Shown piece after piece: positions 56,801 to 64,000 of a stretch of DNA of 64,000 nt. Made by a program: the position numbers and the translations under genes. Location: contig NC_087070.1 of the NCBI RefSeq assembly GCF_963678635.1, positions 35,591,109-35,655,108 on the forward strand, in the 5' to 3' direction. The stretch is from Symsagittifera roscoffensis. Taxonomy: Eukaryota; Xenacoelomorpha; Acoela; Convolutidae. The notes beneath the pieces were generated by a model. It ran no database searches. It was not told the origin of the DNA and saw only the letters and a list, made by a program, of their open reading frames with translations. Position 1 is the first letter of the stretch. Every line of letters starts with the position of its first letter.

Positions 56801-59155
56801 ACAGACACCTTTGACTGAACAACCCTACAAATATTCCTAAATGCTCCTTTTTTGTAAGAAAACCTCTCGCCAAATGCCAAAAATGGCTTTTTGCAAAAAT
56901 CAATTCTATAGACAGACAGTTTTTTTTAAACACCTCCCCTCTCATTTTGCGGAATTCTCACATCTTCCGAACTGTGAAAGCCAGCTCTTAAAGGCCAGTT
57001 AATTATTTGAAAAACTGCGAAGATAATTGTTTCATCGCTATCCATTGTTAATAGCCAACTTCTTAGGAGCATCCTGTTCCGCCATGGATCTCTGCTGCGA
57101 CCCTGGATCCTGTCAAGTGCGCAGTGCTGGCTTTGTCTGTCGAGCTGAGTGTAACGAGTGCGACATAGCCGAACAGTGCGACGGAGCTAGTGCCGAGTGT
57201 CCGAATGACGACTTCAAGAGAGCGGGCATGGATTGCACTGACGACGGAGCCGCGGGACATTGCTATGCGGGGAGTTGTCGATCTGTGTACTCCCAATGTC
57301 TTCAGTATGAGTCCATTTTCGCTCCTGTTGGTTGAAAATTAGGAAACAGTTTTCAGCTCAAAAAAATAAAAAAACGATGCAGTTGTAATAATTGGTTCAC
57401 CAATGGTTCTCCGTTGAAACTGAAGTGCTCCTAAATGTTGATCATTTCCATTGTGGATTTTAATTTCTACATGTATGTAGCTTAAATTAATTAATGGACT
57501 ACTCTTTCAGAAGATGATTAATTAGTTCAAGAAAACACCGCGGTCCTAGAAACCCTAAATCGATATCCGGGAAAATGCAAACAATTATCCAGATGAGAAT
57601 GTTTTCACTGGCAATTTTTTTTATTATAAATAGATAACAATATATACAAATGTGTTTTCAAACCGTGTAATTTTTTCAGCCAGTAAATTTAACAAACTTT
57701 CTGTCGTGGTTTAGAATTTACGGTTCTACTGGCTTGCGAACAGACTCTGGCGACCGAGACGAGTGTTGGGTGTACAACAGAGATGGAGATAACTGGGGAA
57801 ACTGCGGGTCCATTTACCATGAAGACGTGACTCCTTGTACAGCTGCAAACGAGAGGTAAGTGACAGACCGGGTCAACGTCTGCCAATTGAGCCAATCGAG
57901 TTTGAGAGTCACGTGGTTTTATAGACTGTAGGACAAGTTTTCCTCAGTTTCAAGAAAACAATCGCAAAATTTTCAAGCAAAGTCAGTAATAGCAAAGCAC
58001 GAATTTTAGTGAGTTAGAATCATTTTCTTAAGTTAATGCCAAATTCTTGACAGCATCCATTTTAATCAAACAATGCGAGAAAAACGCAATCAGCTCAGTT
58101 GAACTCCAACACAATTTCTTAACGCTATTCAACATGTGGTGAAAAGAGTGTTCACAAATCTAATGAACTCACACACTTATCTGGCCGGTAATTTCACCGA
58201 TAAGGTCACCGATAATTTCATTAATTCAATATAACTTCCCTTCTCCGCATTTGAATAATGAATATGTGCATTTCAGGTGTGGGAAACTGCAGTGTATATT
58301 TGACATTGACGTTGAGCCATTCTACTTGGAAAGTGTTCACACGTACACCATCAGCCTGAGTTCTTTCGTCTGCCACTCTATCGGCTGGTTGTTTCCCTCC
58401 ATGGACGTGGCTGATGATCTGGCCTATGTGCGAAATGGAATATGGTGTGATGAAGACAGCTTCTGTCACAACAGAGAATGTTTCCACATATCCCAGATAC
58501 CTGGACTCACAACGTGTCCCTTGTAAGTTGAACCAACAATAGTCAACATTTTCAATTAGAAACTTAAACAATAGTTACTCTGAAAAGTAAACTAACAACA
58601 AACAAAACTTTTTCCTATTCAATTTGTATTCATAATAAAAAAATTTAAAAAATTCGTCAGTTGAATTTCTAAGCATACAAATATGAAGTCAAACGAGATT
58701 TTCGTCCTCGAATTCGTTCGTGGGGAGTATGATTCAGATGAGTTAGTCTAACTAATCAAATGACTGTTTTTAGCAATTGCTATGGCCATGGAAATTGCAA
58801 CTCGGAGACTAATCAGTGTGAATGCGACAAGGGATACGACACGTTGAACTGCGAAACAAGCACTCTCACCACTACCCCTCCGACCACTGCTGCTCCTCCG
58901 ACCACTGCTCCCCCTCCGACCACTGCTGCTCCTCCGACCACTGCTCCCCCTCCGACCACTGCTCCCCCTCCGACCACTGCTCCCCCTCCGATCACTGCTG
59001 CTCCTCCGAAAACTGCTGCTCCTCCCCCTCCAGCAGATGATGACGATGACAACAACAACAACAACGACGACGACGATGAAAAAGGAGACTCGAACAAGCT
59101 TTTCCCAGTCGTCTCTTTAATTGCACTGATGATGTTCGTGATTTTCAACATTTGA
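47121..59155 (+). CDS. ADAM family metalloprotease (M12B), eight exons, 794 aa
   Basis: Coding exons: 47121-47807, 48064-48367, 48522-48746, 56420-56581, 57067-57304, 57715-57855, 58277-58522 and 58774-59155. All introns are GT-AG and the frame is kept throughout. Product: signal peptide (1 to ~24), prodomain with a Cys pair (86, 109), cysteine switch KVCGAK (C159), furin-like site RYRR (198-201), and reprolysin domain with zinc site HELGHNFGLVH (350-360) and Met-turn CVMDA (M379). Then come disintegrin (~407-530; CDCG 437-440, loop C484-C497), cysteine-rich (~531-664), EGF-like (664-694), Pro/Thr/Ala stalk, Asp/Asn run and a hydrophobic tail (777-794). This order is that of ADAM sheddases at the cell surface. 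The ATG at 47121 is the first in frame and opens a good signal peptide. Catalytic residues are present, so the enzyme is probably active. Oddities: Asn361 where adamalysins have Asp after the third His, an extra Cys488 in the disintegrin loop, and no cytoplasmic tail. The orthologue (ADAM9/12-like or other) cannot be settled by eye. Confidence 0.93.
48064..48367 (+). CDS. ADAM exon 2: reprolysin domain, N-terminal half (aa 230-330)
   Basis: Follows a TAG acceptor in phase 0 and encodes the segment before the zinc site. It includes DNAILLIAKNFS and GTVGLAYLDVLC, matching the usual reprolysin pattern 'DNAQLLTG..FDG.TIGLAY...MC'. It ends with one base of a Gly codon before a weak gtgatg donor. 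Reading on through the intron soon meets a stop. Confidence 0.9.
48522..48746 (+). CDS. ADAM exon 3: zinc-binding catalytic site (aa 332-405)
   Basis: Starts after CACTACAG and completes the split Gly codon. It encodes HELGHNFGLVH and the Met-turn CVMDA, then FSDCQKESLKNYLEQ, the standard end of the reprolysin domain. The residue after the third zinc His is Asn (codon AAC), not the Asp typical of adamalysins. Donor is gtaagt. Confidence 0.94.
48842..49464. mobile_element. Non-autonomous Tc1/mariner-like fold-back element (MITE), copy 1
   Basis: Terminal inverted repeats start CAGTGCTGATTTAAATTA and end with the reverse complement, flanked on both sides by TA. The arms match for at least 120 bp (through acgcgtt, ctcaaattgggttgagtt and agcagaatt) and again further in ('ccgccttacgtagcccaac' near 49010, inverse near 49195). 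The TA target and a CAGTGCTG terminus, as in Tc1, point to Tc1/mariner. There is no transposase frame, so it must be moved in trans. 623 bp. Confidence 0.85.
49465..52098. other. Intron 3 middle part, no gene seen
   Basis: AT-rich, with a small cluster of three 'aaacggaaagctta'-like repeats at about 50172-50219 and two copies of 'agactgtatttaaaa' just before. The open frame at 51795-52118 has a hydrophobic stretch but resembles no family I know and lacks supporting context. Confidence 0.5.
52099..52618 (+). repeat. Two diverged ~272 bp direct repeats
   Basis: 'tgattgatctttgataa' occurs near 52117 and near 52388, and the following text keeps pace: 'gataacaaaaagatagaaa', 'aagcacgccggtttttg' against 'aaacatgccgggttttg', then 'ttgcggcaagtataaacgcaac' against its relative. 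Each 272 bp unit ends in one copy of the 89 bp motif that is further amplified downstream. Confidence 0.78.
52530..53055 (+). repeat. 89 bp tandem repeat, about six copies
   Basis: Units contain gttgcggcaggtgtaaatgc, agttcttgaaagctttgttc and gtataataccaaaacagtgt. The 'gtgaatt' mark falls at 52619, 52708, 52797, 52886 and 52974, a period of 89, 89, 89 and 88 bp. Flanking units at each end are more diverged. Lies inside ADAM intron 3. Confidence 0.95.
53056..54600. other. Intron 3, no gene or repeat recognised
   Basis: AT-rich sequence with only short open frames; nothing recognisable. Confidence 0.5.
54602..55367. repeat. Outer inverted repeat around MITE copy 2 (35 bp arms)
   Basis: Outside the TA duplications, 54602-54636 (gtcacctggacc...aaac) is the reverse complement of 55333-55367 at 33 of 35 positions. 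Without the element, the two arms would form a ~72 bp palindrome centred on TA. Copy 1 has no such flanks, so this is either the target of copy 2 or an outer part of a longer element. Confidence 0.85.
54639..55330. mobile_element. Tc1/mariner-like fold-back element (MITE), copy 2
   Basis: Same family as 48842-49464: CAGGGTTGATTTAAATTTTCCGG at the left (one base from the usual CAGTG...), CCGGATAATTTAAATCAGCACTG at the right, TA on both sides. Shared internal arm words include 'ctcaaatt', 'gacaaatagtgaaca' and its inverse, and 'atcagaatt'/'attctgga'. It is more diverged than copy 1. 692 bp, with no transposase frame. Confidence 0.8.
55368..56378. other. Intron 3 right part, no gene seen
   Basis: AT-rich. 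The open frame at 55508-55786 shows no domain, and its base composition is that of the intron. Confidence 0.5.
56379..56415 (+). repeat. 19 bp tandem duplication just before the exon 4 acceptor
   Basis: The word tgttttatttgacttcgc occurs at 56379-56396 and 56398-56415, immediately before the acceptor CTAG (56416-56419). The second copy supplies most of the pyrimidine stretch of the splice site. Confidence 0.9.
56420..56581 (+). CDS. ADAM exon 4: start of disintegrin domain (aa 407-459)
   Basis: Completes the Gly codon from exon 3. It encodes NSMCLHNEPS, matching the ADAM 'CL.N.P' link, then CGDYIVNGEGEECDCGG and CCHPNNCTLVT, the conserved first half of the disintegrin fold. It ends with one base of a Gly codon before gtaccc. 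The intron reading frame stops near 56660. Confidence 0.93.
56715..56773 (+). other. G-rich tract in intron 4, potential G-quadruplex
   Basis: At least six runs of three or more G within about 60 bases (aggggtggga, ttgggaggggggtgggtgg, ttgggac), ending in a run of 12 G at 56762-56773. It is on the coding strand, so it would also be in the pre-mRNA. It includes a near-repeat of 'gtggagttggga'. Confidence 0.75.
57067..57304 (+). CDS. ADAM exon 5: disintegrin loop and start of cysteine-rich domain (aa 461-538)
   Basis: Encodes ASCSAMDLCCDPGSC, then the disintegrin loop CRAECNECDIAEQC, then CDGASAECPNDDF and GHCYAGSC...YSQCL. The loop has the usual six residues between its Cys (C484 and C491) but an additional Cys488 in the middle. 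Donor gtatga after two bases of the Gln codon. Confidence 0.94.
57715..57855 (+). CDS. ADAM exon 6: cysteine-rich domain (aa 540-585)
   Basis: Encodes IYGSTGLRTDS, then ECWVYNRDGDNWGNCG, matching the ADAM 'C...N..G...GNCG' pattern, and ends TPCTAANE. Two other AG sites just upstream (57679, 57684) would put in-frame stops (TAA, TAG) into the message, so the acceptor at 57713-57714 is the only workable one. Donor gtaagt. Confidence 0.9.
58277..58522 (+). CDS. ADAM exon 7: end of cysteine-rich domain (aa 587-667)
   Basis: Begins CGKLQCIF, the highly conserved ADAM cysteine-rich motif, and continues to GIWCDEDSFCHNRECFHIS, the usual 'G..C....C....C' before the EGF-like module. Acceptor TTTCAG, donor gtaagt. 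Phases fit both neighbours. Confidence 0.93.
58774..59155 (+). CDS. ADAM exon 8: EGF-like module, stalk and C-terminal tail (aa 669-794)
   Basis: Encodes NCYGHGNCNSETNQCECDKG, an EGF-like module typical of ADAMs. Next is a Pro/Thr/Ala stalk of eight six-residue repeats, likely O-glycosylated, and an Asp5-Asn5-Asp4 run. The end is GDSNK followed by 18 mostly hydrophobic residues up to the TGA. Nothing follows the hydrophobic part, so the protein has no cytoplasmic domain; this resembles a GPI-anchor signal. Confidence 0.9.
58877..59020 (+). repeat. In-frame 18 bp minisatellite, eight units
   Basis: Units read cctccgaccactgctgct or cctccgaccactgctccc, encoding PPTTAA or PPTTAP. The two types alternate at first, and the last two units carry substitutions (gatcac, gaaaac). 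Changes in unit number would alter stalk length without shifting the frame. Confidence 0.95.
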
Positions 59156-59369
59156 TCAAAGTCTGGTGAAAGAGAGCTAAAAATTTTTCGAACTCGATTT
59201 GTATATAAAATCACAAGTATTGAAAAATTTCGTGGGATGACTTAGTATATATTTCCTACAAACATAGATTATTTTCTATCCATAATCATATTTTGAGTAA
59301 AATTTTAAGCATATGTAAATTTAATGAAACTAAATTTGGAACAAAAGGTCTTACAACAACTTTTGAACA

Positions 59370-59380
59370 AATAAAATAAA
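59370..59380 (+). terminator. Possible polyadenylation signals for the ADAM gene (AATAAAATAAA)
   Basis: Two overlapping AATAAA hexamers start at 59370 and 59375, about 215 bp after the stop codon. AT-rich DNA makes chance hits common, so this is tentative. Confidence 0.4.
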
Positions 59381-59457
59381 ATATTATGAAAGCTTTAAAA
59401 AATTAGTTTTGAAACAAGCAAATTTTCAAAACAATTTACTGAAAATTTAGATATAAT

Positions 59458-59512
59458 TATGTTCCCGAAGTATGTACCCGCAGTATGTTCCCGTGTGGTA
59501 TGTTCCCGAAGA
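59458..59512 (+). repeat. Short tandem repeat of 'tatgttcccg'
   Basis: Four imperfect copies of (t)atgt(t/a)cccg with spacers of 6-8 bases, just beyond the ADAM 3' end. Confidence 0.75.
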
Positions 59513-59525
59513 ACCGATTAACTCA

Positions 59526-60730
59526 CATATTTCAAGCATTTTGTGCAATTCAAAGGTGAGCCTTCAAATTATTTGTCACATGAAACGAACCAAAACCAAA
59601 ATTAGGTAGCTAAGCCAAAATTATATGCCGAGTAAAGTATATAAGCACAAAAAGGAATATATACGAAAAAAAGGACAGTAAAACTGCAAACTGCAGGTAA
59701 ATCGAATCTGTAAAAGCAACTAAAGTGAAAATTGCATAACGCCCAGAACAATGGAAAACGCCCGCTACATTGCTCTGAAATTTTCGTTGCGGATCGTTTG
59801 ACAAAAACTCTTGTCATATCTAATGCTCACGGCCTGCTACAGATTCCTATTTCAGTGAATCCTGCAGTTGTCGGAAGATGAGGTTAATCTGCTTCACCAA
59901 TGTTGGCGTCCTCTCGGTGACTCAATTCCAATATTGCCAAAGCAAAATCGACTATGTTTCAGTTCCTTGTCAATTCACATGAGCAAAAATTTTCTCGAAG
60001 GTTAAATGAATGTTGCTATCCAGCTACCCAATTTATCTAGTACGCAACTGTTTGAATAATCGAGCTTATGATAATCGGCAATTAGATCAGTAGCTTTTTA
60101 GATCAGTATTAGTTACACTAATTAGATAATTTAGTGTAGCCCTCTCAATCATAACTCTTTACTTAAAATTTTCAATTCATATGGCCGCAAATTTTATCAT
60201 GAACAGAAAACTGCCTTCTACTTCCTTTCACTCGACAAAGTTAAGATGTTTTCTTTTGCATCTTCTTGCAAATGGGGCAAGCAATGTCACGGAAATTTTG
60301 ATTGCCTACTTACTTTTATTTAGTCATTTTTCTGTTACTTTACCGCTTGACTTATAGTCAAATCAGGATTTGACTACAAGAATCGAACAATTTCGGTTCT
60401 AAAAGGCTTGAGAGTGTGTTGCGTTCTAACGATTAAACTTCTCAACGATTAAACTATATCACTTTTACATACCATTCAATTTATAACTACCATTTTATAA
60501 ACCCCTTTAAAAACTTCCAGCTTGTCTCTAGTTTTTTTGCGAGCCCTACGATTTGATCTGTTCTAACAGTGACTGTTTTGCTTGGACAAGTCTGACTGAT
60601 ACCAAAATCTGAAAATATGAGAATCAAGACGAAAAAACAAAGAAAACAAGATCAATGAAAACTATGAATAAACATTATAATAAAAAAACAGAGAGACAAA
60701 GCGAATGTTCTCAGCTCTTGCTAGACCACA
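59526..60730. repeat. Dispersed repeat, copy 1 of a diverged direct duplication
   Basis: Shares a colinear series of words with 60983-62140 at an offset of about 1.38-1.46 kb: 'gcgcaattcaaaggtgag'-like, 'gcaggtaaatcgaa', 'ctcttgtcatatct', 'ttaatctgcttcacca', 'cgagcttatgat', 'ttctacttc(c/g)tttcactc', 'caaatcaggatttgact', and 'gacaagtctgactg'. No long frame is shared, so it is not a coding duplication. It ends near 'caagctagcagacagg'. Confidence 0.82.
60370..60440 (-). repeat. tRNA-like segment in dispersed repeat copy 1
   Basis: On the minus strand it reads gttagaacgc, then ctctcaagcc, then ttgttcgattctt. The last resembles a pol III B box (GGTTCGANTCC) and the first the end of a D arm with A box, about 35 bases apart as in tRNAs. 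A full cloverleaf is not convincing, so it looks like a tRNA-derived relic or SINE head rather than a working tRNA gene. Confidence 0.45.
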
Positions 60731-60982
60731 AAAAATAGCTTCCAAGCTAGCAGACAGGAAAGGAAAAGGGAAGTTTTAAATCCAAAAAAGGAAAACAGGC
60801 CTGGAATGATGTTATATTTGCCGGAAACGCGACCAGAAGCTCGATTGACGGCGTTTACTGAAAACTGAGATTCAATTACCGAGCAGCAAATGAGTTTGCA
60901 AAAATTTGATATGTTCCCTAAAAACCGAAAACAAAATTTTTGGAATAAAACTAACTGTTGTAATGAAATATAGACTCTCCTC

Positions 60983-62140
60983 GAAGAATTCCAGCAGTTT
61001 GCGCAATTCAAAGGTGAGAAAAGCACAAAAAAGATGAGTATATAAATTCACGGCAACTAAAATTACGAATTGCAGGTAAATCGAAACACTAAAAGCAACT
61101 ACAAGTAAAATTGCTTGCATTCAGATATATTTAGTCAATAAATAAGAACAGATAGTACAACAGTCTTGCTTTAGCTCAAGCCCCTAGAATTTTGTCACAA
61201 AATTTTCGTTGCAAATCGACTGGCACAAGCTCTTGTCATATCTGATCCTCGCGGCCTGGTGGGGATTCCTACATCATTGAAACCTCCAGTTGTAGAAACA
61301 TGAGTTTAATCTGCTTCACCATTGTCGGTTTCATCCGTTGACTTTCACGTCTAATCTTGTATTAACAAAAAATTGCTTGCGGCTACAGCAAGATCGACTG
61401 TTTTAATTCCTCGTTAATTCACATGATGCCCAAAGTTTCTCTTGAATCAGAATAATTGTTGTTATCCAATTCAATTACTTAGCAATAATTGTTTGATTAA
61501 TCGAGCTTATGATTATCGACAATATGACCAGAAGCACCTGTTTCATAGACGATTTTAAGTTATCCTCTCAATCATCACTTTAACTATATTTCGAAAAAAA
61601 ATTCTTAGGACGAAAAAAATACATCATAAACAAAAAACTACTTTCTACTTCGTTTCACTCAACACAGTTAAAAACTTTTCGATTTGCAGCATCCTGAATA
61701 TGGGGGCAGACAGTGTCACTGACAATTTGATTACCTACATTCATTCAATTAATTTTCATTAGATTATTTCTACCGCTCAACTTTTACTCAAATCAGGATT
61801 TGACTGTAAGAATCGAACAACTTCGGTACTAGATGGCTTGGGAGAATGTTGGGTTCTAATGCTTTAACTTCAACGGTAAAAAAAATCGCTTTTACAACAA
61901 ATTCAGCAATTATTCAATTTTAAAATTACTATTTCATACAACCTTTTATAAACTAAAATGTTGGTACTAAGATTTTCTGCAAACCCGACTGTTCTAATAT
62001 CGACTATATTGTTTGGATAAATCTGACTGGTACTCAACTCTTGAAAACAAATGAGAATCGGGACAACAACAAAGATACAAGGATCAACGCAAAACATGAC
62101 ACAGAGGCGAAGCTGAGCTTCCCACCACTTGCGATACAAA
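60983..62140. repeat. Dispersed repeat, copy 2
   Basis: Colinear with 59526-60730 but with many substitutions and indels. It lacks an insertion of about 60 bp that copy 1 has near 59560-59630. It could be an old segmental duplication or two insertions of one transposable element; I saw no terminal repeats. Confidence 0.8.
61800..61872 (-). repeat. tRNA-like segment in dispersed repeat copy 2
   Basis: Minus strand: attagaaccc, then tctcccaagcc, then ttgttcgattctt. It is the counterpart of 60370-60440 and keeps the B-box-like gttcgattc, with substitutions elsewhere. Confidence 0.43.
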
Positions 62141-62756
62141 TATGAATGACTATGATGACAATCAAACTATTCAAATTAAAAAAAAAAACTTCAAAAAATC
62201 GTTGTTGCCAGTAAAAAACTGTAACAAAAGCCCAAAACATCCAGATTAACAGCAACTTGGAAGAAAGCTGGACCTTCACAAAAGTCGGGCTACGGGAATT
62301 AAGCCGACAAAAAATAGACAGATGGACGATAGCCCAAAAAAGAACAAAAATTCTAGCATACAAAAAAACAGGTCCTGGTCATATTCGAACAGCAACCCTT
62401 TGCGGTCTCAAACATTTGTGTTACCTCTATGCCAGATGCACCGGATGGTTGCTTGAATTCGATTTATAACTTCCAAGCGGTAACAAAGCCGAAAATACCT
62501 GAGCAGAAAACCTTTCATGCCGAAAAAATTCTCAACCAATGAAAAAAATTGTCTCTTCCCCTGAGAACACACGCTCGCACACAAAAACTTTTTCGATCCC
62601 TAAACGACGCAAAAAAGAGGGCATTAGCTCGATATAAACTAAGCCGAAACTAATTCAGCCGAAAAAAAAAGACAAATGAAAAAAAAAATTACAAATCGAG
62701 TTGTCAAAAAATTACAGCTAATATAAAGAAAACAAATTCCGATTCATCCAGATTTT

Positions 62757-63212
62757 TAACATGATGAAACTCTAAAAACAACTACAATGAAAATTATTTA
62801 CACACAAAAAAAAAAGATTCTTAGATGTGGAACCCTAACTAAGAAGTGGCTAGACTAAGCCACGAAAACATAACAGACAAAAAACAGGCCGAAATTATTT
62901 TGAACCGGAAAAATTACCGTTTAGTCAGTTTCGAACCCAGGACCCTTGCCTTCCCAGGCGTTTCGTTAGCTACATGCTACGCGTGCAGGAGACACTAAGA
63001 AATTTGAATTCACTGTCAACCAAGGTACCACCAGGAGTCCAGATGAGTACTGAGAACAAGGTATTTACGGGAAAAGTCTAGTGCCCGATTGCAATACCCT
63101 TGCTTATCGCAAGGGTAAATACACTTAATAACCCAATAACACAGAGGCCTGACAGAGCTTCTGACCATTCGAGATGCCACATAGAAACAACATTGCAAGC
63201 TAGCAGACAGAA
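62757..63212. repeat. Dispersed repeat, partial copy 3
   Basis: Begins with 'gatgaaactctaaaaacaac' and 'tacaatgaaaattat', matching the 'aaagcaacta...gaaaattgc' start of the other copies. It ends with 'acacagaggc' and 'caagctagcagacag', matching their right ends. Most of the middle is missing or replaced. Confidence 0.6.
62915..62995 (-). repeat. tRNA-like segment in dispersed repeat copy 3
   Basis: Minus strand: tagcatgtagctaacg, then gcctgggaaggc, then gtcctgggttcgaaactg. The GGGTTCGAAAC is close to a T-arm/B box, and tagctaacg is close to an A box. The acceptor stem does not pair well, so I do not call a functional tRNA. Confidence 0.42.
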
Positions 63213-64000
63213 AAGCTAGGCCAAAAAAAAATGAAAAAACTTCGAAAAAGCACAACTTAAAAATTTCAAAATATGTAATATTTTCGGTTGATCCTTCTTT
63301 CTTTGTTGTCATATTGATGAAAAACTTTGAACTATAAATTGCATTCTAAAATTTTCAGCCTTTTGTGTTTCTGGAAACAAAATTAAGTCAATAAGCGGAT
63401 ATGTTGGGCCGATTAAATTTTTTAACCGGAAAAACAAACAAAAAAGTAAAATATTCATATACATCAAACAACTTTGATATTACTGAGCAAAACTATTATT
63501 AAAACATGAAAAAACTCAACCGTTTGATTAATTTTCAACAAAAAATGATTCATTTTATCTCTTGACCCACGTATATTGAATTTAAGCAATTCAAAACCAA
63601 ACAAAGAGGTAAAATATCGGATACAAACTTTTAAAGAAAATTTAAAAAAATTTAACACAATCATCTTTTGGGGGTAGTATCTAATAGTTTTGAAAATAAA
63701 CACTCATTAAAATCGGCTAGGCCAACTGAAACTCAGGTCTTCTGAACTGCGAGAAAATACAAATTCAGCACGTTGAATTAACTTTGACCGAAAACAAAAA
63801 TGCCCAAAACCTGAACTATATCTAAAAAAAACTACTAGGACTTCAAATTGGCTTTGACTTCAACTTTGAATTGGAACTTCGATTTAGACAAACGTTTTGA
63901 AGATACATTAGCATATATCAGTTCAATTACAAACTCTACATCAGGAATGCCATACTGGTTATTCAACCTTCAAGTAGCATCCCTCAAGGTCACCTAGAGT
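63213..64000. other. AT-rich DNA, nothing recognised
   Basis: Only short open frames on either strand, without a domain. No repeats seen. Confidence 0.45.

Noticed and set aside
58813..59214. 133-codon minus-strand frame opposite ADAM exon 8
   Set aside because: It is the antisense of the 18 bp minisatellite; its Gly/Val/Ala repeats are a mirror of the PPTTA codons.
62915..62995. Functional tRNA gene
   Set aside because: The B box is good, but the acceptor and anticodon stems do not pair properly; kept only as a tRNA-like repeat.
59602..63703. Minus-strand frames of 64-109 codons after the ADAM gene
   Set aside because: Phe/Leu-rich products of AT-rich DNA. They are not conserved between the duplicated copies, which argues against coding.

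Overview
The window is nuclear DNA of an animal (a metazoan). The evidence is a multi-exon ADAM metalloprotease gene with GT-AG introns, a Ty1/copia LTR retrotransposon whose primer-binding site matches an animal initiator-tRNA anticodon arm, and Tc1/mariner-type fold-back elements. The DNA is AT-rich by eye. I could not fix the phylum from sequence alone.

Layout. (1) Positions 1-38760 are one uninterrupted satellite array of about 111-112 bp monomers, roughly 345 units, which runs off the left edge. It is a mosaic of monomer subfamilies arranged in several generations of higher-order repeats, including a 2.68 kb unit of 24 monomers, a 2.57-2.58 kb unit of 23 monomers, a 942 bp offset duplication and copies about 10-12.5 kb apart. 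(2) The array ends at a 193 bp near-perfect hairpin (38769-38961). Beyond it a single decayed monomer lies in the opposite orientation and is itself split by about 330 bp of unrelated DNA (38962-39440). (3) Positions 40563-45433 hold a complete, apparently young copia element: 338 bp LTRs that read as identical, a TAATT target duplication, a half-tRNA-type primer-binding site, one intact 1363-codon gag-pol frame, and a polypurine tract next to the stop codon. (4) Positions 47121-59155 hold an eight-exon ADAM (M12B) gene. The exons splice in phase to 794 residues: signal peptide, prodomain with cysteine switch and furin-like site, reprolysin domain with HELGHNFGLVH, disintegrin, cysteine-rich, EGF-like, a Pro/Thr/Ala stalk, an acidic/Asn run and a short C-terminal hydrophobic tail with no cytoplasmic part. 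Its 7.7 kb third intron carries two fold-back elements and an expanding 89 bp tandem repeat. (5) Positions 59400-64000 hold no recognisable gene. They contain two diverged direct copies and one partial copy of a dispersed repeat, each with a tRNA-like (pol III box) segment on the minus strand.

Only two real protein-coding units are supported: the copia polyprotein and the ADAM. The small open frames in the satellite are by-products of a monomer that happens to be open in one frame. The most unusual structures are the fold-back at the end of the satellite, the young copia element with half-tRNA priming, and an ADAM that appears to end in a GPI-type signal rather than a transmembrane segment plus cytoplasmic tail.
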